In this document: one piece after another, positions 53,180 to 61,581 of the stretch
Layout: every line of letters begins with the position of its first letter
Position numbering within the stretch: position 1 is the first letter of the stretch
Assembly (NCBI RefSeq): GCF_002915595.1
Contig: NZ_PQGG01000042.1
Coordinates: 62,001 to 126,000 of the forward strand
DNA: 64,000 nucleotides
Source: Zhongshania marina
GTDB lineage: Bacteria > Pseudomonadota > Gammaproteobacteria > Pseudomonadales > Spongiibacteraceae
Reading direction: 5' to 3'
Notes under the pieces: generated by a model
What the model saw: the letters and a program-made list of their open reading frames with translations, nothing else
What the model was told of the DNA's origin: nothing
The model's database searches: none
Made by a program: the position numbers and the translations under genes

Positions 53180-54604
53180 ATGCCCGTTGCCAAGAAATTA
53201 AGGGCTATTTTTGCAGGCAATACATTGCTGTGTTTTGTGTTGGTGTTTCTTATGGGCGCTTACCTTAAAAATGCTAACAATGGCGTAGATGATCTTTGTT
53301 TCTACACCGTGGGCAGCGGCGTCGCCGAATCACTAAATCAAGATTCGTCTGCAAAATCTAATGTGGAATGTCCAGAGCTGATAGACAGCGAAGCATTAAG
53401 CGCTAATAAAGTTATTTTGTGGCGAACCGAGGAGGGTGAGTTGCTATCAATCCCCCTGATTGTTAAATCGCAGCAAGCAAGCAGGAATTATTTTGCATTG
53501 TTTGCATGGCTGCTGATGTTAGGGGTTTGCTTAAGTCTAGCTTGGTGGTTTGCGCATACCGCAACGCGCCGTGTTATGGCGCCGGTCTACCATTTGCTTG
53601 CTGTGATTAAGTCGATGGTAGAAACCAGAGATTACGCAATCCGCGCTACGGTCAACTCCAAGGATGTGCTAGGAGAATTGTCCCAGGCCTTTAACGATAT
53701 GATTTCTGATATCGAAGTTCGTAATCAAGATCTCGTTAGGGCGCGCCGCGAGCTGGAGGTGAGAGTCCGAGAAGTCGATATCAGTAATCGCGAACTAAGT
53801 TCAACCTTGCAGCGCCTTAAGACGACACAGCAGCAATTAATAAACAATGAAAAGATGGCCTCACTTGGGGGCTTAGTAGCTGGGGTTGCTCACGAAATTA
53901 ATACTCCTGTTGGCGTTGGGGTAACTGCAGCTTCAACGCTAATTGAAAGTACACGCAGTGTTGGCGCCAAGTATGAGCGCGGCGAGCTGACAAACTCGGC
54001 CCTAAAGCAATATATCAGTCACGCCACGTCAGCGGCCGAAATTATCCTAGGCAATTTAGAGCGCGCCGCAAGTTTAATACAAAGTTTCAAGCAAATTGCT
54101 GTTGATCAAAGCAATAGCGAAGTTCGAAATATAAATTTGAATGATTATTTGAGTCAGGTTTTAGTGAGCTTGAATCCGCAGCTGCGGAAAACCAATTTAC
54201 GCAGTGAGTTGATCTGCCCAGTCGATATAGAAATTAGTTCTTTCCCGGGGGCGCTTTCGCAAATTGTGGCGAATTTCGTGATGAACTCGATAACTCACGC
54301 CTATGACGAAGATGAAGCCGGTTGCTTGTCTATAGAAGTGAGTGAGAACGCAAAAGGTGAGATTTGCATACGCTACAGCGATGACGGTAAAGGTATTTTG
54401 CCAGAGAATATTAGTCGAGTGTGGGATCCATTCTATACGACCAATCGCACTGGCGGCGGTAGTGGTTTAGGTCTGCACATTGTGTATAACCTAGTAACTC
54501 AGCAATTATGTGGAAATGTAGAAATTGAAAGTCGGCTCGATCACGGCACGACAATTAGTTTATTTCTACCCAAAGATGTCGGCAAGGTAATTTCGAATGA
54601 ATGA
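53180..54604 (+). CDS. Membrane sensor histidine kinase with HAMP domain
   Basis: 474 residues from the ATG at 53180 (a TTG lies 8 codons upstream). Membrane helices at about 12-29 and 104-125 flank a small periplasmic sensor with Cys40 and Cys64, which may form a disulfide. HAMP follows (about 126-180), then a coiled linker. The core is MASLGGLVAGVAHEINTP with His238, N box FVMNSITHAY (Asn369), SDDGKGILP, WDPFYTTN and GSGLGLH. All key residues are present. It is the first gene of a four-gene operon and overlaps the next by 8 bases. The core is closest to the kinase at 13522. Confidence 0.93.
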   Translation: MPVAKKLRAIFAGNTLLCFVLVFLMGAYLKNANNGVDDLCFYTVGSGVAESLNQDSSAKSNVECPELIDSEALSANKVILWRTEEGELLSIPLIVKSQQASRNYFALFAWLLMLGVCLSLAWWFAHTATRRVMAPVYHLLAVIKSMVETRDYAIRATVNSKDVLGELSQAFNDMISDIEVRNQDLVRARRELEVRVREVDISNRELSSTLQRLKTTQQQLINNEKMASLGGLVAGVAHEINTPVGVGVTAASTLIESTRSVGAKYERGELTNSALKQYISHATSAAEIILGNLERAASLIQSFKQIAVDQSNSEVRNINLNDYLSQVLVSLNPQLRKTNLRSELICPVDIEISSFPGALSQIVANFVMNSITHAYDEDEAGCLSIEVSENAKGEICIRYSDDGKGILPENISRVWDPFYTTNRTGGGSGLGLHIVYNLVTQQLCGNVEIESRLDHGTTISLFLPKDVGKVISNE

Positions 54605-55577
54605 TTTACAGCACCAGACTGCAAATGGCGAAAGCGATGGCTTGCAACTAGCTCCAGATTCACCTCACGCGAATTTTGGCCATAGTGTTGAACCGTGGAA
54701 ACTGCTGATTGTTGATGACGAAGAAATTGTGCATGCAGTGACACATCTTGCCCTAGACAGCTTTGACCTAGGTGGTCGTGGTTTAGAATTTCTAAGCGCC
54801 TATTCGGGGGCTGAGGCCCGCGAAGTTCTGCGGGAGCACAATGATATAGCCGTTATTCTGTTAGACGTTGTGATGGAAACAGATCGTGCAGGTTTGGATC
54901 TGGTGCACTATATTCGTCATGAGCTAAAGAATAAATTTGTACGTATTATTATGCGTACTGGGCAACCCGGTGATTCTCTAGAGCAGGAAGTCATTACTAA
55001 ATATGATATTAATGACTATAAAGAAAAGACCGAGTTAACGCGGCAGCGATTATTCTCTGTGGTGTATACCAGTCTGCGTTCTTATAGCGATTTGACCGCT
55101 CTAGAAATTAATAGAAAAGGTCTAATTAAGGTTATTGAGTCATCGGCGAAAATTTTTGAGAGTAGAGATATTTCTGCATTTTCAGAGGGGGTTTTAGAAC
55201 AGCTAACTGGCTTGCTGTACTTAGGCAATGATGCAGTGTTGATTAATGCCTCTGGTTTGTTAGCTCGCTCAGGCATTGAAAGGCTTCGTATATTGGCGGG
55301 CATAGGTAAATTCAAGCAATGTCAGGGTGAGGTCGATTTCACTAACTTTGATGAAGAAATGGCGGAGCGAATTAAATACGTACTACAGCATAAGAAAAGT
55401 AACTACGGTGACAATTATTGGGTAAGTTACTACGTTACTAAATCGGGTTTAGAACAGATTTTGTATGTGTCGGCAAGAGATGTCTTTTCGGTTCCCGATA
55501 TTATGATGATTGAGCTATTTGTTAAAAATGTGGCTATCGCGCACGAAACAATTGCAATGCTGGAGGGTGGCCAATAA
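54597..55577 (+). CDS. Response regulator, REC plus DUF3369
   Basis: 326 residues. An N-terminal REC domain (about 34-165) keeps acidic Asp40/Asp41, phosphoacceptor Asp90 (ILLDVVMETDRAG), and RTGQPG, with the DYKEKTEL lysine segment, a pattern typical of DUF3369-type regulators. The C-terminal DUF3369 (about 175-320) resembles a GAF-like fold; its output is unknown. It should accept phosphate from the kinase at 53180, whose stop it overlaps. Its own stop overlaps the next gene by one base (TAATG). Confidence 0.92.
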   Translation: MNDLQHQTANGESDGLQLAPDSPHANFGHSVEPWKLLIVDDEEIVHAVTHLALDSFDLGGRGLEFLSAYSGAEAREVLREHNDIAVILLDVVMETDRAGLDLVHYIRHELKNKFVRIIMRTGQPGDSLEQEVITKYDINDYKEKTELTRQRLFSVVYTSLRSYSDLTALEINRKGLIKVIESSAKIFESRDISAFSEGVLEQLTGLLYLGNDAVLINASGLLARSGIERLRILAGIGKFKQCQGEVDFTNFDEEMAERIKYVLQHKKSNYGDNYWVSYYVTKSGLEQILYVSARDVFSVPDIMMIELFVKNVAIAHETIAMLEGGQ

Positions 55578-56800
55578 TGACGGATTCACAAAATAAGGTG
55601 CCACAAAAAATGGCTGAAAATGACGAGTTAATGCTGGCTAGCGAACAAGCTGTGATGCTTACTCAAAATACAGCGGCAGAGAATAAAACATGGAAGATCC
55701 TCATTGTTGACGATGAAGAAGAAATTCATGTGGTAACTCGCTTGGCGCTGCATGACTTTAATTTTGGTGGGCGTCACTTGGAGTTTGTCAGTGCGTATTC
55801 TGGGCAACAGGCGCGCACTCTAATTAAAGAAAATCCCGACACAGCGATCATACTTCTCGACGTGGTGATGGAAACCGATGATGCCGGTTTAGAAGTGGCA
55901 AGATATATTCGGCAAGAGCTTGGTAATCACTTTGTCAGAATCATTTTGCGAACCGGTCAGCCAGGTTTGGCACCCGAGCGCCGTGTATTAAAAGTCTATG
56001 ATATTAACGATTACAGGGCGAAAACAGAGTTGACCCAAGATCGCCTGTTTTCGGTTATTTATACGGCTTTGTCATCTTACCGTGACCTTGTCGCTTTGGC
56101 GCGTAGTCGTCATCAGCTCATTGGTTTGGTAAATGAAATAGAGCAACTTTCTCACTTGGCTGCAAGAGATCTACAAATGCCGCTGAATGATGTGGTATCT
56201 GCAGTGCGAAGAATCGGCGGTCAGATTCAAACTATGTCGCCGCCTAGTTTGGCAGAAGAATTTATGGACGTGCGTGACAATGTCTATTTAATGCAGTCAG
56301 CTTTAAATAAGTTGGTCGCGCTAACCTCGGTTGGTCGCTTTAATGAAAGCAGGGAGATGGTTGACTGCAATTCGATAATTAGCGATGTGTTGGTCGATTT
56401 AGATAATGCCTTTCAATCCAGCCACGCTAAGCTTCATTGCGAAACCCTGCCGACGGTTTTTGCCTGTCGTCGCCAATTAATGCAGTTGTTTAAAAACCTC
56501 ATTAGCAATGCCATTCGTTTTACAGAGGGTCACGAACCTGAAATTTATATAAATGCGATGACCCATGAACGAAATTGGCTGTTCTCGGTTAGCGATACGG
56601 GAATGGGGATTAGTCCAGAGAATCACAGTGGCTTATTTAATTTATTCCATCGTGATCAAAGCGACGATGCTACAGGTGACTCGGGTGTGGGCTTGGCGAT
56701 TTGTGAAAAAATTGTCCGTTGGCACGGCGGGAAAATTTGGCTTGAATCTGAGCTAGGTAAAGGCTCTACGTTCTACTTTACTATTCCCTTGTCGGAGTGA
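55577..56800 (+). CDS. REC plus histidine kinase-like protein with Arg in place of the phosphoacceptor His
   Basis: 407 residues. The N-terminal REC (about 37-165) is a close match to the one in the preceding gene: Asp95 (ILLDVVMETDDAG) and Lys149 (DYRAKTEL). The kinase part has a HisKA-like helix EIEQLSHLAARDLQMPL. By alignment with the usual xASHDLQEPL pattern, the phosphoacceptor is Arg197. The ATPase domain retains N box LISNAIRFTEG, SDTGMGISPE and SGVGLAICEK. It cannot autophosphorylate at the normal site, so it may be an allosteric ATPase, an unusual phosphatase or a partner for the upstream proteins. It overlaps its neighbour by one base. Confidence 0.9.
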   Translation: MTDSQNKVPQKMAENDELMLASEQAVMLTQNTAAENKTWKILIVDDEEEIHVVTRLALHDFNFGGRHLEFVSAYSGQQARTLIKENPDTAIILLDVVMETDDAGLEVARYIRQELGNHFVRIILRTGQPGLAPERRVLKVYDINDYRAKTELTQDRLFSVIYTALSSYRDLVALARSRHQLIGLVNEIEQLSHLAARDLQMPLNDVVSAVRRIGGQIQTMSPPSLAEEFMDVRDNVYLMQSALNKLVALTSVGRFNESREMVDCNSIISDVLVDLDNAFQSSHAKLHCETLPTVFACRRQLMQLFKNLISNAIRFTEGHEPEIYINAMTHERNWLFSVSDTGMGISPENHSGLFNLFHRDQSDDATGDSGVGLAICEKIVRWHGGKIWLESELGKGSTFYFTIPLSE

Positions 56801-56808
56801 TTTAGCGA

Positions 56809-58482
56809 ATGTCAGAAAATGCTGAAACCACAGTCCTCGATATCGAATGGATATTAAATAGTCTAGGGCAACCTCTTGTTTGTGTAGACGCAGCTGGGCG
56901 GATTAGCTATGCCAATGCTGCGGCAATTGAGTTAAGTGATTGCGAGTACGCGGTGGGCCTAAACTTAGGCGAGTTTCTGCCCTTTATTGTTGAATCTAGT
57001 GAATGTCCATTCTCAGACGTGCTTGCCCAAAATACTGAAGATGCCTCTAATATTGAGCTTATTCTTCCCCACAATAGTAACAATCGTTATACGGCTTCGG
57101 TGACGAATATTTACGATGACAAGGAGGCCATAGTCGGCCGTAGTGTGTCTATTTTCGAATGCAGCGGTATTGCGAAAACTCATGCCGCTGTGAAAGATCA
57201 TTTAGACCCACTGACAGAGTTGATGGGGCGGCAGGAGTTTGAACGACGCCTAGAAAATCTTGTAAACGATGCCTCGGCTAGCTCTAGAACCCACGCCTTG
57301 TTATATATCGACATTGATCAGTTTAAGTTGATTAATGATACAAGCGGTCATGGCGCCGGCGATAACTTAATCAAAAGTATCGCTGAATGTCTTAATGCTG
57401 AGCTTTTTGTTGGCGATATGCTATGTCGGCTCGGTGGCGATGAATTTGGTGTGCTGCTGAGTAATATCGATAGCTTTGAAGCGCGCTCCGTTGCCAATCG
57501 CCTCATTAAAGCGGTAAGGCGCATGTCTTTTTCATGGAGTGGGATATCCCATAAGGCGTCGATAAGTATTGGTGTGGTGTTGATAGATGAGAACACCCAA
57601 GACCGCGAGCGGGTTATGAGTCAGGCCGACGTGGCGATGTACTCAGCCAAAGAGGAAGGTCGCGGCAGGGTGCATATGTATGACACCAATAATAAAAAGC
57701 TCAGTCGTTTACATGACGATATGGACTGGGTGCATCGTATCAACAAGGCCTTGGCTGAGGATGATTTTTGCCTAGTCACAGAGCGAATATTGCCCTTAGT
57801 CGATGAGGATAATCGCACTACGATTTATAACGAAATCCTTGTTCGTATGCGCTATAACGGTGAGATGTTACGGCCAGGTCAGTTTATGCCCGCTGCGGAA
57901 CGATTTGGTTTAATGCCACAAATAGATCGCTGGGTAATAAAAAACTTCTTTAATTACGTGCAGAGAAATTCTGATCTCAATACCAGCAACGTGATGTACT
58001 CTATTAATATCTCTGGCCAGTCTTTATGTCAGGAATCTTTTCTTGAGTTTGTATACCGCTGTCTGCGCAGAGGCAATGTGAATCCTGAAATTATTTGTTT
58101 TGAAATTACCGAAACAGTAGCCATTACAAATTTTTCTGTGGTGACTCGGTTTATACATCGCGTGCATGAGCTAGGCGGAAAGTTTGCGCTAGATGATTTT
58201 GGAACCGGCATGTCATCCTTTGGTTACCTGCAGGAATTGCCCGTTGATTTTGTAAAGATCGATGGTTTGTTTGTACATGATATGGATAAAAACCCCGTAC
58301 ATGAAGCAATGGTACGCTCCATCAATGACATTAGTCACGTCCTCGGTAAGCGCACTATTGCGGAGTTTGTAGAGCGCCAGGAGGTGTTTGATCAACTACA
58401 AAGCTTGGGTGTTGATTATGCTCAGGGGTATTTACACGGTAGGCCTAAAGATCTCGTTGATATAGCGGCTGTCAGTGCATAG
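56809..58482 (+). CDS. PAS-GGDEF-EAL c-di-GMP enzyme (EAL motif is EIL)
   Basis: 557 residues: PAS-like sensor (about 10-120), GGDEF (about 130-300) and EAL (about 315-550). GGDEF is intact at 209-213 (RLGGDEFGV). The inhibitory I-site is broken: the Arg is Phe200 while Asp203 remains. The EAL signature reads EIL (Glu342), but other phosphodiesterase residues are there: Asn400, Glu432, Asp462-Asp463 (DDFGTG), Lys483, Glu519 and Gln539. Both activities are thus possible, without product inhibition of the cyclase. It follows the REC-ATPase gene by 8 bases and ends the operon, so it is the likely output. Confidence 0.94.
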   Translation: MSENAETTVLDIEWILNSLGQPLVCVDAAGRISYANAAAIELSDCEYAVGLNLGEFLPFIVESSECPFSDVLAQNTEDASNIELILPHNSNNRYTASVTNIYDDKEAIVGRSVSIFECSGIAKTHAAVKDHLDPLTELMGRQEFERRLENLVNDASASSRTHALLYIDIDQFKLINDTSGHGAGDNLIKSIAECLNAELFVGDMLCRLGGDEFGVLLSNIDSFEARSVANRLIKAVRRMSFSWSGISHKASISIGVVLIDENTQDRERVMSQADVAMYSAKEEGRGRVHMYDTNNKKLSRLHDDMDWVHRINKALAEDDFCLVTERILPLVDEDNRTTIYNEILVRMRYNGEMLRPGQFMPAAERFGLMPQIDRWVIKNFFNYVQRNSDLNTSNVMYSINISGQSLCQESFLEFVYRCLRRGNVNPEIICFEITETVAITNFSVVTRFIHRVHELGGKFALDDFGTGMSSFGYLQELPVDFVKIDGLFVHDMDKNPVHEAMVRSINDISHVLGKRTIAEFVERQEVFDQLQSLGVDYAQGYLHGRPKDLVDIAAVSA

Positions 58483-58494
58483 CATCACCATTCT

Positions 58495-58516
58495 AAAATA
58501 CTAGGCCTAGTATTTT
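58495..58516. terminator. Perfect-palindrome bidirectional terminator
   Basis: AAAATACTAGG / CCTAGTATTTT is a 22-base perfect palindrome with A- and T-rich ends, 12 bases after the c-di-GMP enzyme stop. On the other strand it ends the small DUF2986 gene (58533-58664). Confidence 0.82.
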
Positions 58517-58532
58517 GCTCTCGAAACTGCGT

Positions 58533-58664
58533 TTATTCTGCTTCTGAATTTACCACCCTATCGGCCTTGGCAATATAGCGGGGCTTATTCTTGGTTTGCA
58601 ATTTTGCGTTTGCTTTTTTGATCTTAGTATTTAGCAGCTTATTCATTTTCTTTTTTCTGTTCAT
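58533..58664 (-). CDS. Small DUF2986-type basic protein, 43 residues
   Basis: A 43-codon gene: a very basic N-terminus (MNRKKKMNKLLNTKIKKANAK begins it), NKPRYIAKADR in the middle, and an acidic end (SEAE). The MNRKKK...NKPxYIxKAxR pattern matches the DUF2986 family of small proteins in marine Gammaproteobacteria. GGAG lies 8 bases upstream of the ATG. It is convergent with the signalling operon, sharing the palindromic terminator. Its role is unknown; the charge suggests nucleic-acid or ribosome contact, which is inference. Confidence 0.85.
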   Translation of the reverse strand: MNRKKKMNKLLNTKIKKANAKLQTKNKPRYIAKADRVVNSEAE

Positions 58665-58849
58665 AACCGCTCCAAAAATGAATGGTGAAGGCTAGCGTCA
58701 AAGGGAAACTCAGGTGTCGCGCATCATACGCGCTAATACCATTAAACCAAAGATGTGAATGCTAGCAATAATGCCCGGAGTGACCGTCTTTTTCCTATTT
58801 GCTATATTGCTAGGCAAAGCTCTATAGGGCGTGCCTTGCGTTAGACCAC

Positions 58850-59386
58850 ATGAAACAGCATTTTAAAGAAAAGTTACGCCGCCCCGCGCTGGCGGAAAAT
58901 GAGGAATCTTGGGCCTTTGTGATTCTGCCTAAGGAGCTCAGTGGCACTCTAGCTCGCCGTGGGCGAATATCGGTAGAGGCCAGTATTAACGGTAGTAGCT
59001 TCATTGTCACCCTCGAACCCGATGGATATTTGAGCCACTGGCTGCGAATAAGCGCCGAGATAATGACGTCGGCAGAGCTAGATTTTGGCGACATTGTCTC
59101 TGTTGCAATCACGCCGCTAGATCAGGAGCCAGAGCCAGAAGTGCCCGCAGATTTTAAATTGGCCTTAGGGAAAGCCCAAGATGCCGGTGGCGTTTGGACG
59201 CAGACGACAGTCATAGCGAGGCTGGATTGGATACATTGGATTGAATCTGCCAAGCAATCTAAAACCCGCGCTAAGCGCATAGCTGATGCCTGCGATATGC
59301 TTTCCTCGGGCAAACGACGGGTTTGCTGTTTTGATCAATCTGGCTTTTACAGCAAAGCCTTACGCGCCCCAAAGGAGGCGAGCTAA
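58850..59386 (+). CDS. YdeI/OmpD-associated-family protein with DUF1905-like N-terminus
   Basis: 178 residues. The first 100 form a DUF1905-like barrel (AFVILPKELSGTLARRGRISVEASING). The C-terminal part (about 105-178) has the YdeI-type WIESAKQSKTRAKRIADACDMLSSGKRR helix that is common in bacteriocin-protection/OmpD-associated proteins. The function is unknown. It stands alone with no visible operon partner. Confidence 0.85.
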   Translation: MKQHFKEKLRRPALAENEESWAFVILPKELSGTLARRGRISVEASINGSSFIVTLEPDGYLSHWLRISAEIMTSAELDFGDIVSVAITPLDQEPEPEVPADFKLALGKAQDAGGVWTQTTVIARLDWIHWIESAKQSKTRAKRIADACDMLSSGKRRVCCFDQSGFYSKALRAPKEAS

Positions 59387-59483
59387 TTCTGCTTGCTGTC
59401 TGGTCATTTCATTTTACGTAAATACGATATTAAAAATGTGGTAAATGTTCGTTTTTCACACGGGTATTTGCCGGGGAGGTATT

Positions 59484-59831
59484 GTGGCGGGACATAAAAT
59501 TTTTACGATGAGTTTTTCTAAAGTGTATCCCCTATATGTTCAAAAGGCGGAGCGCAAAAGTCGTACAAAAGCAGAGGTGGATGAAATTATTTCTTGGCTG
59601 ACTGGGTATAGTCAGGTGGAACTAGAGTCTCAGCTTGAGAAGCAAATTGATTTTGATGGTTTCTTCGCGCAGGCCCCCGCTATACATCCAAATGTGTCGC
59701 AGATTAAAGGCTTGGTGTGCGGTGTTCGTGTGGAGGATGTCGAAGATCCGCTCATGCAGAAAATACGTTTTTTAGATAAATTGATCGATGAACTTGCCAA
59801 GGGCAGGTCGATGGAAAAAATTCTGCGTTAG
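59484..59831 (+). CDS. DUF2200-family protein
   Basis: 115 residues from the GTG at 59484 (GGGGAGG 4 bases upstream); a longer frame from 59445 lacks a ribosome site. The pattern [19 protein letters not shown] followed by [16 protein letters not shown] is characteristic of DUF2200. Family function is unknown. No neighbours are coupled. Confidence 0.88.
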   Translation: MAGHKIFTMSFSKVYPLYVQKAERKSRTKAEVDEIISWLTGYSQVELESQLEKQIDFDGFFAQAPAIHPNVSQIKGLVCGVRVEDVEDPLMQKIRFLDKLIDELAKGRSMEKILR

Positions 59832-60014
59832 ATGAAGGATGCAATGCCTCTGGGTTGTCGCTGTCAATTTTTTTGCGTGGGTGTCGATCTTCCAAGCCGC
59901 CATTCGACTATATTGAGAGGAGCTTAATTCGGCTGCATTTTTGATTTACCGCACGACGCTCCTAGCAAAGCAAATACATGACTAGCAAGCCCAGCTTTAA
60001 GGCGAGGAGATACT

Positions 60015-60473
60015 ATGGCTAATGAAGAATCAACAGTGTGCCTGCATCGGGTACTACGGGCGCCGCCGGCGCGGGTCTATAAAGCTTTCACGAATAAAGG
60101 CGCGATTGAGCGCTGGCTGCCGCCATACGGATTTGTTGGCACTATCCACGAGATCGATGTTTGTATTGGCGGCGGCTATCGGATGTCGTTTGAAAATTTC
60201 AGTACTGGCGGAAGTCATTCTTTTAGCGCTACTTATACGGAATTGCAGCTAAATCAACGGATTGTGCATCGCGATCGCTTTGATGACGAAAATCTACCTG
60301 GTGAAATGCAGGTGGTGATCGATCTTAAGGAGGTTTCCTGTGGCACGGATATTAGTATCGTTCAGTCGGGCATTCCCGCCCTAACTCCAACGGAGAGTTG
60401 TTATTTGGGTTGGCAGGAATCGCTTGAGCAACTCGCCAAATTAGTAGAACCAGAAATTCCTGACAATGGCTAA
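60015..60473 (+). CDS. SRPBCC / AHSA1-like domain protein
   Basis: 152 residues with the Aha1-type START-like fold (RVLRAPPARVYKAFTNKGAIERWLPP, GGGYRMSFENF, LGWQESLEQLAKLVEP). Such domains bind hydrophobic ligands or act as Hsp90 co-chaperone relatives; the ligand is unknown. The ATG has a strong GAGGAGA site at 60004-60010. It is convergent with the ybaN-like gene. Confidence 0.9.
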   Translation: MANEESTVCLHRVLRAPPARVYKAFTNKGAIERWLPPYGFVGTIHEIDVCIGGGYRMSFENFSTGGSHSFSATYTELQLNQRIVHRDRFDDENLPGEMQVVIDLKEVSCGTDISIVQSGIPALTPTESCYLGWQESLEQLAKLVEPEIPDNG

Positions 60474-60504
60474 GTGAGCAATTGAGCGCAGTATGGATAT
60501 TGGT

Positions 60505-60972
60505 TTATGGATGTTTATCTGCGCTCGGATTATCGTTGCTTGCGGCGTTTTTAGGCAAAGGTTCTGTATTTTTGATCTCTAGTGCTGGTTCCGGTTGTTT
60601 TGCGATATAAAAGCTCATAATCGCCGCAACCGAAATCATCATCACGCTCAGCCAATGTATTTTTACGATAAGCAAGGCGCTGGTCAAAATTGTAATCCAC
60701 AGCATGGCAATAATAAGAAATTTGATCTTCCTTGGAATCCCTTGGCCATTCAGATAATAGCGAATGTACTTCCCCCACCAGCGGTGTTCAGTCAGCCACA
60801 CATAAAAGCGTGGCGAACTGCGTAAAAAACAGGCTGCGCAGAGTAATAAAAACGGAGTTGTTGGCACCACTGGCAGTAAAAGACCGATCATGCCCAATAC
60901 AAAGGAAATCCAGCCGATGACAAATAGGGTGTAACGAACGACAGGGTTGCGGTGCTGATAAGGTGTTTTCAT
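60505..60972 (-). CDS. YbaN-like DUF454 membrane protein
   Basis: 155 residues from the ATG at 60972; a longer frame upstream runs through the repeat region and lacks support. The DUF454 pattern GLLLPVVPTTPFLLLCAACFLRSSPRFYVWL is present, with membrane helices near 15-40 and two in 90-130. The C-terminal tail is hydrophilic. Its first codons and upstream region (60963-61015) are duplicated at 61162-61214, where they lead only to a six-codon dead end. The function is unknown. Confidence 0.88.
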   Translation of the reverse strand: MKTPYQHRNPVVRYTLFVIGWISFVLGMIGLLLPVVPTTPFLLLCAACFLRSSPRFYVWLTEHRWWGKYIRYYLNGQGIPRKIKFLIIAMLWITILTSALLIVKIHWLSVMMISVAAIMSFYIAKQPEPALEIKNTEPLPKNAASNDNPSADKHP

Positions 60973-61015
60973 TATTTCTCTAATTCGATGCTTGCCGCTT
61001 ACCTTAGCAAATAAG
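60963..61015. repeat. 53-base direct repeat, copy 1 (includes ybaN-like start)
   Basis: It spans the first codons, ribosome region and upstream sequence of the DUF454 gene. It is matched at 61162-61214 with a single mismatch, 199 bases away. Confidence 0.9.
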
Positions 61016-61032
61016 TGAGAAAGGGCGAAGGC

Positions 61033-61140
61033 TTTACGCTGGATGGGAGACGGAAGACGCAAAAGCCGGCGCGACTGCGCCGCGAGAAGCATGACCGCGG
61101 AGTAGTTTGCCCTTGTATCTCCCTTCTCCCGTTAAGCATT
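61033..61140. repeat. Intergenic palindromic element, unit 1
   Basis: The left arm TTTACGCTGGATGGGAGACGG (61033-61053) and right arm near 61118-61140 (TCTCCC...GTTAAGCATT) are imperfect inverted repeats. This resembles a short repeated intergenic (MITE/REP-like) element. A second unit lies at 61256-61360. Confidence 0.6.
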
Positions 61141-61161
61141 CAGCCGCCAGCTAGCGCAAAT

Positions 61162-61214
61162 GTGTTTTCATTATTTCTCTAATTTGATGCTTGCCGCTTA
61201 CCTTAGCAAATAAG
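61162..61214. repeat. 53-base direct repeat, copy 2
   Basis: Same as copy 1 except one base. Its copy of the start codon (minus strand, 61171-61169) opens into MKTHLR and then a stop, so it has been cut off from the gene by the duplication. Confidence 0.9.
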
Positions 61215-61255
61215 CACGAAGGGGCGAAGCGGATTTTTGGGCGGACGTCGAAGGC

Positions 61256-61360
61256 TTTACGCTGGACGGGAGACGGCTGACGCAAGCCCCGAGGCGCTAT
61301 TTCGCACGAAATACTAGCTCGAAGGGGGACTTTGCGTTTCCCGTCTCCCATCAAGCATCC
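61256..61360. repeat. Intergenic palindromic element, unit 2
   Basis: The left arm (61256-61276) equals the unit 1 left arm with one base changed. The right arm CCCGTCTCCCATCAAGCATCC (61340-61360) is its imperfect reverse complement. The middle differs from unit 1. The whole 60973-61581 gap contains only these repeats and the promoter region of the next operon; no gene is seen. Confidence 0.6.
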
Positions 61361-61581
61361 TGCGAGAAGCCCTCAGCCTACCACCTAAGCTACTATCGTC
61401 AGACGCAAGACTTCCGACATCCGACCATTCCTTAAAAATCCCTGATCGTTTTTGTCATCTACTTGATCAGCAGCGACATTGTTCGATTTCTGAGCCGCAG
61501 AGATACTTCTTGGCAAGCGGGTTAATACTGCGGCTTGTCTTGCGCTTTGTTAACCGAATTTAAACACGAAGGAGAGACCTG

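Noticed and set aside
61141-61354. Minus-strand frame 61151-61354 as a gene
   Set aside because: It runs through the palindromic repeat and ends in the copied start segment; it is repeat-derived.
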